From positions 1,293,444-1,357,443 of the forward strand of contig NZ_LT906450.1 of NCBI RefSeq assembly GCF_900187265.1: a DNA stretch of 64,000 nucleotides. The letters run 5' to 3'. This document shows, in pieces, positions 47,927-56,124 of this stretch. A program made the translations under genes and the position numbers. Origin of the DNA: Rhodococcus rhodochrous. GTDB taxonomy: Bacteria > Actinomycetota > Actinomycetes > Mycobacteriales > Mycobacteriaceae. Within the stretch, counting starts at the first letter, position 1, and every line of letters starts with the position of its first letter. Below the pieces are notes generated by a model. The model ran no database searches, was not told the origin of the DNA, and was given only the letters and a program-made list of their open reading frames with translations.

Positions 47927-48880
47927 TCAGAGGACTACGGCAGCGCGACCGGTGACGTGCCCGTTCCTCAGTGCATCGAGAGCAGAGGGTAGTTCGTGCA
48001 GAGCGAACTCGTGCACGGGAAGCACCAGTCGGCCCGAGGTGATCAGGTCACACATCATCGGGACGAGCGACGCTTGTTCCTCTCGTCGCCGCATCATGTT
48101 CAAGGGAAGTAGCGCCACGTCGTGCAGGAGGAAGTTGGGCAGATCGAGGCAAACGGCTTCACCGCGTGTGTAGCCGATCAGGACTGCCCGACCTCCCGGC
48201 ACGACGCCCCCGAGCAGGCTCGCGAGTTGTTGTCCGCCCACAGTATCTATGAGTACGTCGAACGTCGGTTTCGATGCAAGGCGATCCAGGACATCCGGAG
48301 ACGACACGAGCGGCTCGACTCCCTGGGGCAGAGTTCTGGCCTTGGCGTGCGTCGAGACGAGTCCGGTGACACTCGCCGCGCCGGCATGGAGGGCGAACTG
48401 GCCGGCGGCGGCGCCCACGGCACCCGACGCTCCGGTGACGAGCACTCGTTCACCGGGAGTTATCCGAGCGACACCCGTGACCGCGAGGTAGCCGGACGTG
48501 GAAGGGGATAGGAAAGTGGCTGCTGCGGCTGGAGGGAGCGACCGGGGCAACTCCATGAGTGCGGTATCAGGGGCTGCTACGTACTCGGCCCAGCATCCGG
48601 GCCGGTTGACACCCACCCCCCCGCCACGGACCAACACGCGTACTCCCGGTTCGAATCGATCGGATTCGACGATGGTCCCGACTGCGTCGGTCCCCCCGAT
48701 GTGGGGGAGTCGGGGTGGAACCGAGAATCGGCCCGACGCGATGGTCACATCCAGGTGGCCGACCGCGGCGGCTGCCACTTCGACCAGAGATTCGTTCGCT
48801 ACTGGGTGAGGGACTTCGGTCTGCTCGATCCGTGGGGACTGCCCGTAGCGGTGGAGCAGAGCGGCTCGCATCGAGTGCAC
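47927..48880 (-). CDS. Zinc-independent MDR oxidoreductase (quinone-oxidoreductase-like)
   Basis: A 317-residue medium-chain reductase without zinc ligands. The N-terminus is MRAALLHRYGQSP, the coenzyme motif is VLVTGASGAVGAAAGQFALHAGA (about residue 145), and VLIDTVGGQQLASLL follows. Such enzymes reduce quinones or enones with NADPH. The GTG at 48880 overlaps the ohr stop by 1 nt. An ATG at 48871 gives a more usual N-terminus. It ends the right module of the island. Confidence 0.85.
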   Translation of the reverse strand: MHSMRAALLHRYGQSPRIEQTEVPHPVANESLVEVAAAAVGHLDVTIASGRFSVPPRLPHIGGTDAVGTIVESDRFEPGVRVLVRGGGVGVNRPGCWAEYVAAPDTALMELPRSLPPAAAATFLSPSTSGYLAVTGVARITPGERVLVTGASGAVGAAAGQFALHAGAASVTGLVSTHAKARTLPQGVEPLVSSPDVLDRLASKPTFDVLIDTVGGQQLASLLGGVVPGGRAVLIGYTRGEAVCLDLPNFLLHDVALLPLNMMRRREEQASLVPMMCDLITSGRLVLPVHEFALHELPSALDALRNGHVTGRAAVVL

Positions 48881-49296
48881 TACTTAAGCGTCAGTGCGAC
48901 ATCGACGTTGTTCCGAACTGCCTTGGAATACGGGCACTTCTGATGTGCGCCCTCGACCACGGTGCGTGCAACGTCCTCGTCGACTCCGGGCATGTTCACC
49001 ACGAGTTCGACCGAAAGGCCGAACCCCTCACCGTGATCCGCGATCGTGACTCGCGCGGTCACCGTGGGGTCGGTGAGCCGCACCTTGTGCGCGCGCGCAA
49101 CGGACGACAATGCCGACAGGAAACAACCGGCGTATCCGGCGGCGAAGAGTTGTTCGGGATTGGATCCGCCGCCGGCACCTCCCAGTTCGACAGGGATGCC
49201 GAGAGCGACGTCGACCAGTCCGTCGTTCGAAGCGACACGGCCGTTTCGGCCGTTGCCGTCTGCGGTTGCCTCTGCGGTGTATTCCATCACGGTCAC
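48880..49296 (-). CDS. ohr: Organic hydroperoxide resistance protein (Ohr/OsmC family)
   Basis: A 138-residue Ohr-type peroxidase. The peroxidatic Cys lies in LFAAGYAGCFLSAL and the resolving Cys in HQKCPYSKAV, both in family positions. GGSNPEQLFAAGY is the signature. It detoxifies organic hydroperoxides that oxygenases or autoxidising aminophenols may generate. The GTG at 49296 follows GGAAGGA and lies 1 nt from the stop of the disrupted racemase-like gene, so its expression may depend on read-through from the insertion element. Confidence 0.9.
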   Translation of the reverse strand: MTVMEYTAEATADGNGRNGRVASNDGLVDVALGIPVELGGAGGGSNPEQLFAAGYAGCFLSALSSVARAHKVRLTDPTVTARVTIADHGEGFGLSVELVVNMPGVDEDVARTVVEGAHQKCPYSKAVRNNVDVALTLK

Positions 49297-49297
49297 T

Positions 49298-49584
49298 TCA
49301 GTTCCTTCCGATCAGAGTGAGAAGTTCTTCCACTGCACGTGGAGTGGCTCGGGCGAATGTGCCTCCACGCGAGACGGGCATGCCGGTTGCCCGCGCAACG
49401 CTGACCGCGAGCTCTGCCTGTCGCACGGCGAGGTAGGTGGGATTGGCAATCATGGCGCCGTCCAACTGCAGGTCGGTGTCGGTGGCGCTCAGCAACGCGA
49501 ACAACCCTCCTGCGGACATCACTACTTCGACGCCGCTCTCACGGACCATGGCCTGTGCCGCGTCGAGGAACATCTTCTTGATTG
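49298..49584 (-). pseudogene. 3' half of an Asp/Glu-racemase-superfamily gene, cut by an insertion element
   Basis: Coding from the element edge to the TGA at 49298 gives KMFLDAAQAMVRESG, then VEVVMSAGGLFALL and a family-like end. The reading frame joins the 5' half (50949-51464) exactly when one 8-bp target copy and the element are removed, giving a 264-residue protein. The site where related racemases carry the second catalytic Cys reads SAGG here. Confidence 0.85.
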
Positions 49585-49612
49585 GGGAGTGTCCGATAAA
49601 CGGTGGATCCGG
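49577..49612. repeat. Left target duplication and left inverted repeat of the insertion element
   Basis: The target copy CTTGATTG is at 49577-49584. The left terminal repeat starts GGGAGTGTCC at 49585 and runs 28 bp to 49612. Compared with the right end, 24 of 28 positions match, including an uninterrupted AACGGTGGATCCGG. Confidence 0.9.
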
Positions 49613-50948
49613 CCTGGCATCGGTTAGTTGATGCGTCCTTCGAAAGTGATCGCGAAGGCATTGAGGGCAGGCTTCCACCTCATCGCCCATCGTGCCCTAC
49701 CCCGACCGGTGGGGTCCAGCGCCCGCGTCGCAAGATAGAGACACTTCAGCGCGGCCTGCTCGGTCGGGAAATGCCCACGGGCGCGGATCGCACGCCGGTA
49801 GCGGGCATTGATCGACTCGATCGCGTTCGTCGAGCAGATCACCCGCCGGATCTCGACGTCGTAGTCGAGGAACGGCACGAACTCGCTCCACGCGTTCTCC
49901 CAGAGCCGGACGATCGCCGGATACTTCGGTCCCCACTTGGTGGCGAACTCGACGAACCGTTCCTTGGCCGCGGCCTCGGTCGGAGCGGTATAGATCGGTT
50001 TGAGATCGCGGGACATCTCGTCCCAATGCTGGCGTGGTGCGAATCGAAAAGTGTTGCGGATCAAGTGGATAACGCAAGTTTGCACCACTGCGAGTTCCCA
50101 CACGGTGTTGATCGCCTCCGGCAAGCCTTTCAACCCGTCGCAGACGACGATGCACACATCGGCCACTCCGCGGTTTTTGATCTCGGTGAGCACCGCCAGC
50201 CAGAACTTCGCGCCTTCCCCGCCGTCGCCGGCCCACAACCCCAGGATGTCGCGTTCACCGTTGACGGTCACCCCGATCGCGACGTAGATCGGTCGGTTGG
50301 TGACCTGACCGTCGCGGATCTTGACGTGGATGGCGTCGATGAACACCACCGGATACACCCGATCGAGGGGCCGGTTCTGCCACTCGGTCATCTCCTCGAG
50401 CACCTTGTCGGTGATCCGGGAGATGGTGTCCTTCGACACCGACGCTCCGTAGATATCCTGAAAGTGTGCCGAGATCTCGCCGGTGGTCAATCCTTTGGCG
50501 CTGAGCGAGAGCACGATCTCGTCGATGCCGGTCAGCCGCCGTTGCCGTTTGCGCACGATCTTCGGTTCGAAGCTCGAGTCGGTGTCCCGCGGGACGTCGA
50601 TCTCGACCGGGCCGATCTCGGTGAGCACCGTCTTCGATCTGGTGCCGTTGCGGGAGTTGCCGCTGCCGCGACCGGCCGGGTCGTTCTTCTCGTAGCCGAG
50701 GTGCTCGGTCATCTCCGCATCCAGTGCGGTTTCGAGCACGTTCTTCGTCAACTGCCCGAGCAGTCCGTTCGGGCCCATCAGCTCGATGCCCTGCTCTTTG
50801 GCCTGGGCCAGCAGCTGCTGCGCCAACTCCAGCTGGTTCACCTCGTCCGCCATGGGCTCCAGTGTTTCCGTCACGGTCGATCCTTCCCGCCAAGCTCGCT
50901 GCTCGGCGTGTCAGGCCAACCCGGATCCACCGTTATTCAGACAGTCCC
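49585..50948. mobile_element. IS256-family insertion sequence, 1364 bp
   Basis: Bounded by 28-bp imperfect terminal inverted repeats (24 of 28 matching) and flanked by perfect 8-bp direct repeats CTTGATTG, the target size expected for IS256. It contains one transposase gene with an intact DDE-type set. The clean ends and unmutated target copies suggest a recent, possibly still mobile insertion. It interrupts a racemase-like gene within the catabolic island. Confidence 0.95.
49624..50874 (-). CDS. IS256-family (mutator-type) transposase
   Basis: A 416-residue transposase. The catalytic acids lie in VVFIDAIHVKIRDG (D), CIVVCDGLKGLPEAI (D) and STNAIESINARYRRA (E). RNTFRFAPRQHWDEM is typical of this family. 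The GTG at 50874 follows AAGGA. It is full length, without stops or frameshifts, and its codon use is closer to the GC-rich flanks than to the surrounding catabolic genes. Confidence 0.95.
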   Translation of the reverse strand: MTETLEPMADEVNQLELAQQLLAQAKEQGIELMGPNGLLGQLTKNVLETALDAEMTEHLGYEKNDPAGRGSGNSRNGTRSKTVLTEIGPVEIDVPRDTDSSFEPKIVRKRQRRLTGIDEIVLSLSAKGLTTGEISAHFQDIYGASVSKDTISRITDKVLEEMTEWQNRPLDRVYPVVFIDAIHVKIRDGQVTNRPIYVAIGVTVNGERDILGLWAGDGGEGAKFWLAVLTEIKNRGVADVCIVVCDGLKGLPEAINTVWELAVVQTCVIHLIRNTFRFAPRQHWDEMSRDLKPIYTAPTEAAAKERFVEFATKWGPKYPAIVRLWENAWSEFVPFLDYDVEIRRVICSTNAIESINARYRRAIRARGHFPTEQAALKCLYLATRALDPTGRGRARWAMRWKPALNAFAITFEGRIN

Positions 50949-50956
50949 CTTGATTG
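50921..50956. repeat. Right inverted repeat and right target duplication of the insertion element
   Basis: The right terminal repeat is 50921-50948 (ending CAGACAGTCCC), complementary to the left end. The second target copy CTTGATTG follows at 50949-50956. Confidence 0.9.
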
Positions 50957-51464
50957 CTTCGTATCCGGCCGGATCATCGTATGCAGCTACCGCCTCGTCG
51001 GGGGTTATCTGCATGCATCGGACGTCGACAACTCTCGATTCGAGTCCGTACCGACGGATCTGTTCGTGATGCCACGGGAGGTAGACGGGGTCGATGGAGA
51101 CGATCCCGACCCGCCCACCGAGCATGCATGCTTGATGCATGCTGGCTTCGCCGTGTCCGACGACCGGGATGTCGACGGCGGTCCGTGCCTCGAACAGGCC
51201 AGCGTCCTGGAAGTGCCCGACGAGTACCGCGTCGAACCCCTCCCGTTCCGCTTCGACGATGCCGGCGATGGACTGGACACTGCACCGTAGCTCACTCAGA
51301 CGTCCCAGCTGAGTGTCTGCGGGGCTGATTCCGCGGACCTCGAACGAGACACCCGGTGCGGCGATCCCGGCAAGGTAGTCGGTCAGCCGAGATAGATACG
51401 GCTGGTGGAGGGCCGGGTCCGTGTAGCTCTGATACAGAATACGTACGGGGGCGTGTGCTGACAT
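50949..51464 (-). pseudogene. 5' part of an Asp/Glu/hydantoin-racemase-fold gene, cut by an insertion element
   Basis: Residues 1-172 of the interrupted protein, starting SAHAPVRILYQSYTDP. The hydantoin-racemase-like block reads AVLVGHFQDAGLFEARTAVDIPVVGHGEAS. In characterised racemases the position before FQDAGL is Cys; here it is His. The frame now runs a few codons into the element and stops at 50937. AAGGAAG precedes the ATG at 51464. Its role in the pathway, perhaps isomerase, racemase or decarboxylase-like, is unknown. Confidence 0.85.
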
Positions 51465-51526
51465 GGTGACTTCCTTTCTCTTTCGCCGAATAGGGAAGAA
51501 GCCCTGGTGTTCCGACGATCGGACGG

Positions 51527-52960
51527 TCAGTCCGGTGGTAAGGAGAAGATTCTGGTGAGGTGGGTGTGCGAATTCATTCGCGTTGCCGGATCTCCGGGGT
51601 CATACGTGTCGTGTGTCTTTCCCGGAGGTTCTGCAGGATAGGGGTGGTCGACGAACCACGAGTCGACCCAGACGGTGTCGGCGTCGATCGTTCGGGCGAG
51701 GTCGTGACTCCGCTCGGGATCGCTTGTCCATATCGAGGTCCAGAGACGACCTTCTCCGCATAAGGCGCGCCGATTCAGTTCACGTTCGTCGTCGAACGGT
51801 GCGAGGATCGCGGTAGGCCCGTCGATGCGCTGGAACGCTCGCGCTCGGGGCAGATTGTCCGCCGCCCAGAGAGTCGGCCGAATCCAGAAGCCGTCACGCA
51901 GGGCGCGGGGTACGTCGGTCGGCTCGTGTTCCGTGATGCGTTTCGATCCGGATGTTGCTGTGCGATCGAAAGCGTGAACCACTGCTTCGTAGTGTGGTCG
52001 CGAGATGAGCGGTCCGAAGTCCACCCCGGCACGTTGGCTGTCGAGGGTCTCCGTCAGGCGACTGCACATCTCGTCGTACACGGACCGGTCGATATACACG
52101 CGATCGACGCTTGCATCGGACTGGCCGGACTTGAACGCAATCGATCTCGCGATGCTCCGGGCCGCGGCAGCGATGTCGGCATCCGCGCATACGATCGCGA
52201 CGCATGTGACCCGCTCCGGTGTTCCTGACGCCGACCGGTGTCGCAGCCGTCGTCCTTCCTCCTGCAGGATGCTGCGTACTCTGTGATGTTTGGACAACCG
52301 TTCCGATGCCGCCCCTGTATCGAACCCGTGCACGACGTTGTAGACGCCGGCCGGCAGACCGGCATCGGTGGCAATTCCGGCCAGCAACGTCGCGGTCCCC
52401 GGTGTATCGACCGCGGGTTTCACGACAGCGGTGTTTCCCGCGGCGAGAACGGGAGCGAGGCCGGAGGCCAGGGACAGGAGTGGTAGACGCCACGAGGGAA
52501 ACACCCCGACCACACCCAGAGGTTTGCGGATCTGGTAGATCGCAGGACGGCGGCCGGGCGTACCGTGCGAAGTCGAAGTGGCGAGTGCGTCGGCACAGGC
52601 ACGAAACTGTGCGGCGGCGTGGACGATGTCGAACTCGGCTACATGGCTCGACGGTTGTCCGGTATCCGTGACCTCCGCCGCGACCAGGGCATCGGAACGA
52701 TCTTCGATAGCTGCGGCGACAGCGTATAGGATTCCGCACCGCTCGACGCTGTCGATTCGACCCCATGCTCGGTCGAACATGTCGTGCGCCTCGTCCACAG
52801 CACGGTCGGCGAGGCGCACATCGGCCTCGTGTACCCAGGCTGCGGGTTGTCCGGTGGCCGGGTCGATAGCAGCGAACGCCCCTGTCCCATCCACGAATCG
52901 ACCGCCGATGTAGTTCTTGTACTCGAGCACTCGATTACCCCCTGCGAATGATGTGGACAT
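51527..52960 (-). CDS. Aldehyde-dehydrogenase-fold protein lacking catalytic residues
   Basis: A 477-residue paralogue of aminomuconate semialdehyde dehydrogenase; the N-terminal 220 residues align well (NYIGGRFVDGTG, AAGNTAVVKPAVDTPGTATLLAG, LPAGVYNVVHGFD). Key residues are lost. The oxyanion Asn is Arg158 (SWRLP), the ELGGK Glu is absent, the nucleophile in GQVC is Asp282 (GQSD), EIFGP reads RIDGP, and the PFGG motif is missing. The frame is intact, so it may be a structural or regulatory subunit, or an early decaying gene. A GTG at 52930 with AGGGGG upstream is a plausible alternative start. Confidence 0.8.
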   Translation of the reverse strand: MSTSFAGGNRVLEYKNYIGGRFVDGTGAFAAIDPATGQPAAWVHEADVRLADRAVDEAHDMFDRAWGRIDSVERCGILYAVAAAIEDRSDALVAAEVTDTGQPSSHVAEFDIVHAAAQFRACADALATSTSHGTPGRRPAIYQIRKPLGVVGVFPSWRLPLLSLASGLAPVLAAGNTAVVKPAVDTPGTATLLAGIATDAGLPAGVYNVVHGFDTGAASERLSKHHRVRSILQEEGRRLRHRSASGTPERVTCVAIVCADADIAAAARSIARSIAFKSGQSDASVDRVYIDRSVYDEMCSRLTETLDSQRAGVDFGPLISRPHYEAVVHAFDRTATSGSKRITEHEPTDVPRALRDGFWIRPTLWAADNLPRARAFQRIDGPTAILAPFDDERELNRRALCGEGRLWTSIWTSDPERSHDLARTIDADTVWVDSWFVDHPYPAEPPGKTHDTYDPGDPATRMNSHTHLTRIFSLPPD

Positions 52961-52989
52961 GCTGAGACACTGATGTGGACGAGTGACCG

Positions 52990-54588
52990 TCAGGGCGCGC
53001 TGACACGAATACGGGCGGATTCTCGGTCCCAGGCGGCGGCGCCGGCTCCGAGTTTGCGAAGAACGTTCTTGTTCACCTTCCCGTTCTCCGTGAGCGGGAG
53101 CGCCTGGTGGACGGAGAAGAATCGGGGGATGGCAAAGTAGGCCAGGCGGGGCTCGCAGAACGCAGTGACTTCCTCGAAGTCGAGTCTCACGCCCGGTTCG
53201 ACCACTACAGCGGCCATCACCTCGTCCTCGCCGAGTTCCGACTCGACGGCGAAGACAGCAGCGTCGTCGATGTTCGGATGGAGGCGCAGTGCCTGCTCCA
53301 CCTCGACCGACGAAATGTTCTCGCCTCGTCGACGAATGACGTCCTTGATCCGATCGACGAAGCGAACCCAGCCGTCGGCGTCGATCGCCACGCGATCACC
53401 GGTGTGGAACCACAGGTCTTGCCAGGCTTCCACCGTAGCTTCGGGCATTCGGAAGTACCCCGATGCGAAGGCGAACGGTTGTTCGCTGCGAAGAAGCAGC
53501 TCCCCTGGAGTTCCGGGTTCGACTTCCAGACCGTGCTCGTCGACGACTCGGGCGACGAAGCCGGGCTGGATCCGTCCCATGTACCCGGCCCTCTGCTCGG
53601 TGCGGGACGAGGAGATGATCGCGTTGGTTTCGGTAGAGCCGTATCCGTCGATCAGGGTCACTCCGAAACGCTCTCGGAAAGCGGTGAGCAGCTTTGCCGG
53701 CGTGGCGGGGGAGAGAGCGGCGCGGACATTGTGTGCTCGATCGGCGGAGCTTTCGGGCTTGCTGCAGAGGATGCTCACCATCGCACCCAACAGGTAGGTG
53801 AACGTGGCGTTGTTCTGCGCTGCATCGACCCAGAACCGGGAGGCCGAGAAGCGGGGGCCCACGGCGTAGCATGCGCCTGCCACCAGCGCCTGGCTGAACG
53901 CATTGAGTGCGTTGGTGTGGAAGAGGGGGAGACAGGTGTAGAGAGTGTCCTCGGATGTGATGCCGAGCTGAGCGGTGACATTGCGGCCCCACCAGTAGAA
54001 CTGGGCATGAGGGCAGACGACGCCCTTGGAGACACCCGTGGTGCCGGAGGTGTACAGAATCACCGCCGGATCGCCGAGTTCGGGGCGAATCGGATCGATC
54101 TGTTCCGTAGCTGTGGGCAACGATAGGGTCCGCCATGGGAGATCGTCGTGACCTGGGCGGGAGTCGATCAGCCAGACGTCGGTCAGATCCTCCAGCGGCG
54201 CGATGGCCTGCACATGCTCGATGAGCGCGGATTCGATGACCAGCAGACGTGCCTGGGAGTTGCTGAGGACCTGATGGAGTTGGGTGCCGCGCGCCGCCGT
54301 ATTGATCGGGACGGCCACGGCCCCGATCCATGCGCAGCCGAGTATGAGGTCGAGCAACTCGATTCGGTTCGAGGACATCAGCGCCACGCGATCCCCTCGG
54401 TGCACGCCGTGACTGTGCAGCATGTGCCCGGTTCGGGCCACTGCTTCGCGCATCTCCGCTGCAGTACGGCGGGTCTCACCGAAGATGAGGGTAGGAGCGT
54501 GTGGGGTCAATCGTGCTCGAAGGCTCAACATGCCCGGCAACGTCATGTCGGTCGGGCTCAGGTCGTCGGGAAATCGATTGCTGTTCAC
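52990..54588 (-). CDS. AMP-dependent acyl-CoA ligase
   Basis: A 532-residue ANL ligase. The P-loop is LYTSGTTGVSKGVV. Core motifs are DGYGSTETNAI and LWFHTGDRVAID. The hinge is DRIKDVIRRRGENISSVEVE, and the catalytic Lys lies in LTENGKVNKNVL. LFHTNALNAF is typical of crotonobetaine/carnitine- or cyclohexanecarboxylate-type ligases. The GTG at 54588 overlaps the DUF35 stop (GTGA). It probably activates a pathway acid for the adjacent thiolase-DUF35 pair. Confidence 0.9.
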   Translation of the reverse strand: MNSNRFPDDLSPTDMTLPGMLSLRARLTPHAPTLIFGETRRTAAEMREAVARTGHMLHSHGVHRGDRVALMSSNRIELLDLILGCAWIGAVAVPINTAARGTQLHQVLSNSQARLLVIESALIEHVQAIAPLEDLTDVWLIDSRPGHDDLPWRTLSLPTATEQIDPIRPELGDPAVILYTSGTTGVSKGVVCPHAQFYWWGRNVTAQLGITSEDTLYTCLPLFHTNALNAFSQALVAGACYAVGPRFSASRFWVDAAQNNATFTYLLGAMVSILCSKPESSADRAHNVRAALSPATPAKLLTAFRERFGVTLIDGYGSTETNAIISSSRTEQRAGYMGRIQPGFVARVVDEHGLEVEPGTPGELLLRSEQPFAFASGYFRMPEATVEAWQDLWFHTGDRVAIDADGWVRFVDRIKDVIRRRGENISSVEVEQALRLHPNIDDAAVFAVESELGEDEVMAAVVVEPGVRLDFEEVTAFCEPRLAYFAIPRFFSVHQALPLTENGKVNKNVLRKLGAGAAAWDRESARIRVSAP

Positions 54589-54914
54589 TGGATGTAGGTT
54601 TCCTTTCGCTGCAGACCGGGGGTACGGGCCGGCACGAAACCGGCCGGATCGGCACCGTCGGTGATCGTGTGGTTCAGTGCCACCACCGCGCCCGGACGGA
54701 GGTCGGTCGGCGTCAATCGGGCGATGACGCACAGGCGTGGCCCGCACCGTACGGTGCCGATGGCCACATCGGCGGCGGTCCGGACCACATCCTCGACGGT
54801 GCCGGAATCGATCTCGACGTCGGTGAAACTCGCTTTCCCACATGCGGGACAGACGAGGCGATACGGGAAATAGTGTTCGCCGCAGTTCCGGCAGGACTGA
54901 ACGATGATGCTCAT
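54585..54914 (-). CDS. DUF35 OB-fold protein with rubredoxin-like zinc ribbon
   Basis: A 109-residue DUF35 protein. The zinc ribbon is CRNCGEHYFPYRLVCPACG (two CxxC knuckles), followed by an OB-fold (GTVEDVVRTA, GPRLCVIARL). DUF35 proteins bind and activate thiolase-like partners, for example in the steroid side-chain retro-aldolases (Ltp2-ChsH2). It lies between and overlaps the ligase and thiolase genes by 4 bp on each side, so a complex with the thiolase is likely. Confidence 0.9.
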   Translation of the reverse strand: MSIIVQSCRNCGEHYFPYRLVCPACGKASFTDVEIDSGTVEDVVRTAADVAIGTVRCGPRLCVIARLTPTDLRPGAVVALNHTITDGADPAGFVPARTPGLQRKETYIQ

Positions 54915-56059
54915 GCCGCCTCCAGAATCGCCACATTGGCACAGGATCCGTGCCTGTACAGCACCATGCCGTAGCCGCTGACGACACCGATTCGGGCGCC
55001 GACCTGCCGACCCGGTGCCCGTCCGTGAAGTTGGCGCGCGACTTCGACGAGCCCGTGCATGCCTCCGGCGGACCCGGCCTGGCCGGCGGAGAGCTGACCG
55101 CCGGAGGTGTTCACGGGAAGATCGCGGGTCGCGATTCGCTCGGCGATGAACTTGCTCGCGTCCTCGTCCGGGGCCAGGAACCCCAGATCTGCGAGTTGGG
55201 CGACGACCATGGAGGGATAGTCGTCATAGACGCTCACCACATCCGCATCGTTCGGCTCCACGCCGGCGAGATCCCACGCTCGTGGTCCGACAGAGGCGAG
55301 ACCTGTAACCAGTCCGTCGCCGAGCTGGTCATCGCTGTTGTACGACGCGGTAACGGCCAGGACACGAGCGCGGGGCCCTCCCTTCGCGGCGCAGTGTTCG
55401 GCAACGACCACGACCGCATCTGCACCCGTCACCGGAGGCACGCAGTCGTATCGTCCGAGGGGGCCGGCGACCATCGGGGCGTTCAGGTACTCGTCGAGAG
55501 TCAACGGGTCGCGATATACAGCACCAGGATTGGCGCTAGCCCAGGTCCGTTGTGTTGTGGCGATCCTTCCGTAGTCCACTCGCTCGAGACCCAAGGTCTG
55601 CATCTGACGTGTCGTCTGCAGCGCGAACAGTGCGTTGGGTCCCGACATCGGTAGTGGTGCCAGATGTTCTTCGGTCGCCCGGTTGTACGTGGCAACGAGC
55701 CGTTCGTGCGCTGCCTTGTCCATCACGTCACCCGCAGCAAGAACGACGACGGAGGCGTCAGCCGCTTCGATCGCACGTACGGCGTGTTGGAGCATTCCGC
55801 CTGCACTCGCACCCCCATTGGTGTCCTGCATCAACCACGTCAGGCGAAGACCCATTCGCCAAGCGAGGTCGACAGCATGATCGGGCCCGAGGGTGAAGCT
55901 CGAGACTCCGAAACCGTCTACGTCACGGATGGACAGACCTGCGTCCGCGAGTGCGCGCAGGACAGCGTCGGCGATGACCGATCCGGTGGTGGTCCCTGGC
56001 GGGGCGTGCCGTGTGTAGGGGGACTCTCCAGTTCCCACTACGAGTGCTGTGCCGCTCAA
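54911..56059 (-). CDS. Thiolase-like protein (SCPx/Ltp lipid-transfer group)
   Basis: A 382-residue thiolase-fold protein of the group that partners DUF35 proteins. The canonical N-terminal nucleophilic Cys is absent (WLMQDTNGGASAGGML). The C-terminal block reads NTSGGQLSAGQAGSAGGMHGLVE, with Gln where biosynthetic thiolases have the GHP His. This pattern recurs in the Ltp-type subgroup, so it may act as an aldolase or acyltransferase rather than a true thiolase. It overlaps the DUF35 gene by 4 bp (ATGA). Confidence 0.85.
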   Translation of the reverse strand: MSGTALVVGTGESPYTRHAPPGTTTGSVIADAVLRALADAGLSIRDVDGFGVSSFTLGPDHAVDLAWRMGLRLTWLMQDTNGGASAGGMLQHAVRAIEAADASVVVLAAGDVMDKAAHERLVATYNRATEEHLAPLPMSGPNALFALQTTRQMQTLGLERVDYGRIATTQRTWASANPGAVYRDPLTLDEYLNAPMVAGPLGRYDCVPPVTGADAVVVVAEHCAAKGGPRARVLAVTASYNSDDQLGDGLVTGLASVGPRAWDLAGVEPNDADVVSVYDDYPSMVVAQLADLGFLAPDEDASKFIAERIATRDLPVNTSGGQLSAGQAGSAGGMHGLVEVARQLHGRAPGRQVGARIGVVSGYGMVLYRHGSCANVAILEAA

Positions 56060-56124
56060 AATGATGTCCTTGCTTGTGGATCGACGTGATGAGGTGACGT
56101 GATGAAGTGACGAAGCCGGCGCAG

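Noticed and set aside
51790-52330. Compensating frameshifts as the cause of the degenerate aldehyde dehydrogenase
   Set aside because: Segments on both sides of each altered motif align to the active paralogue in the same frame, and the frame has no stop, so the changes look like substitutions and a short deletion.
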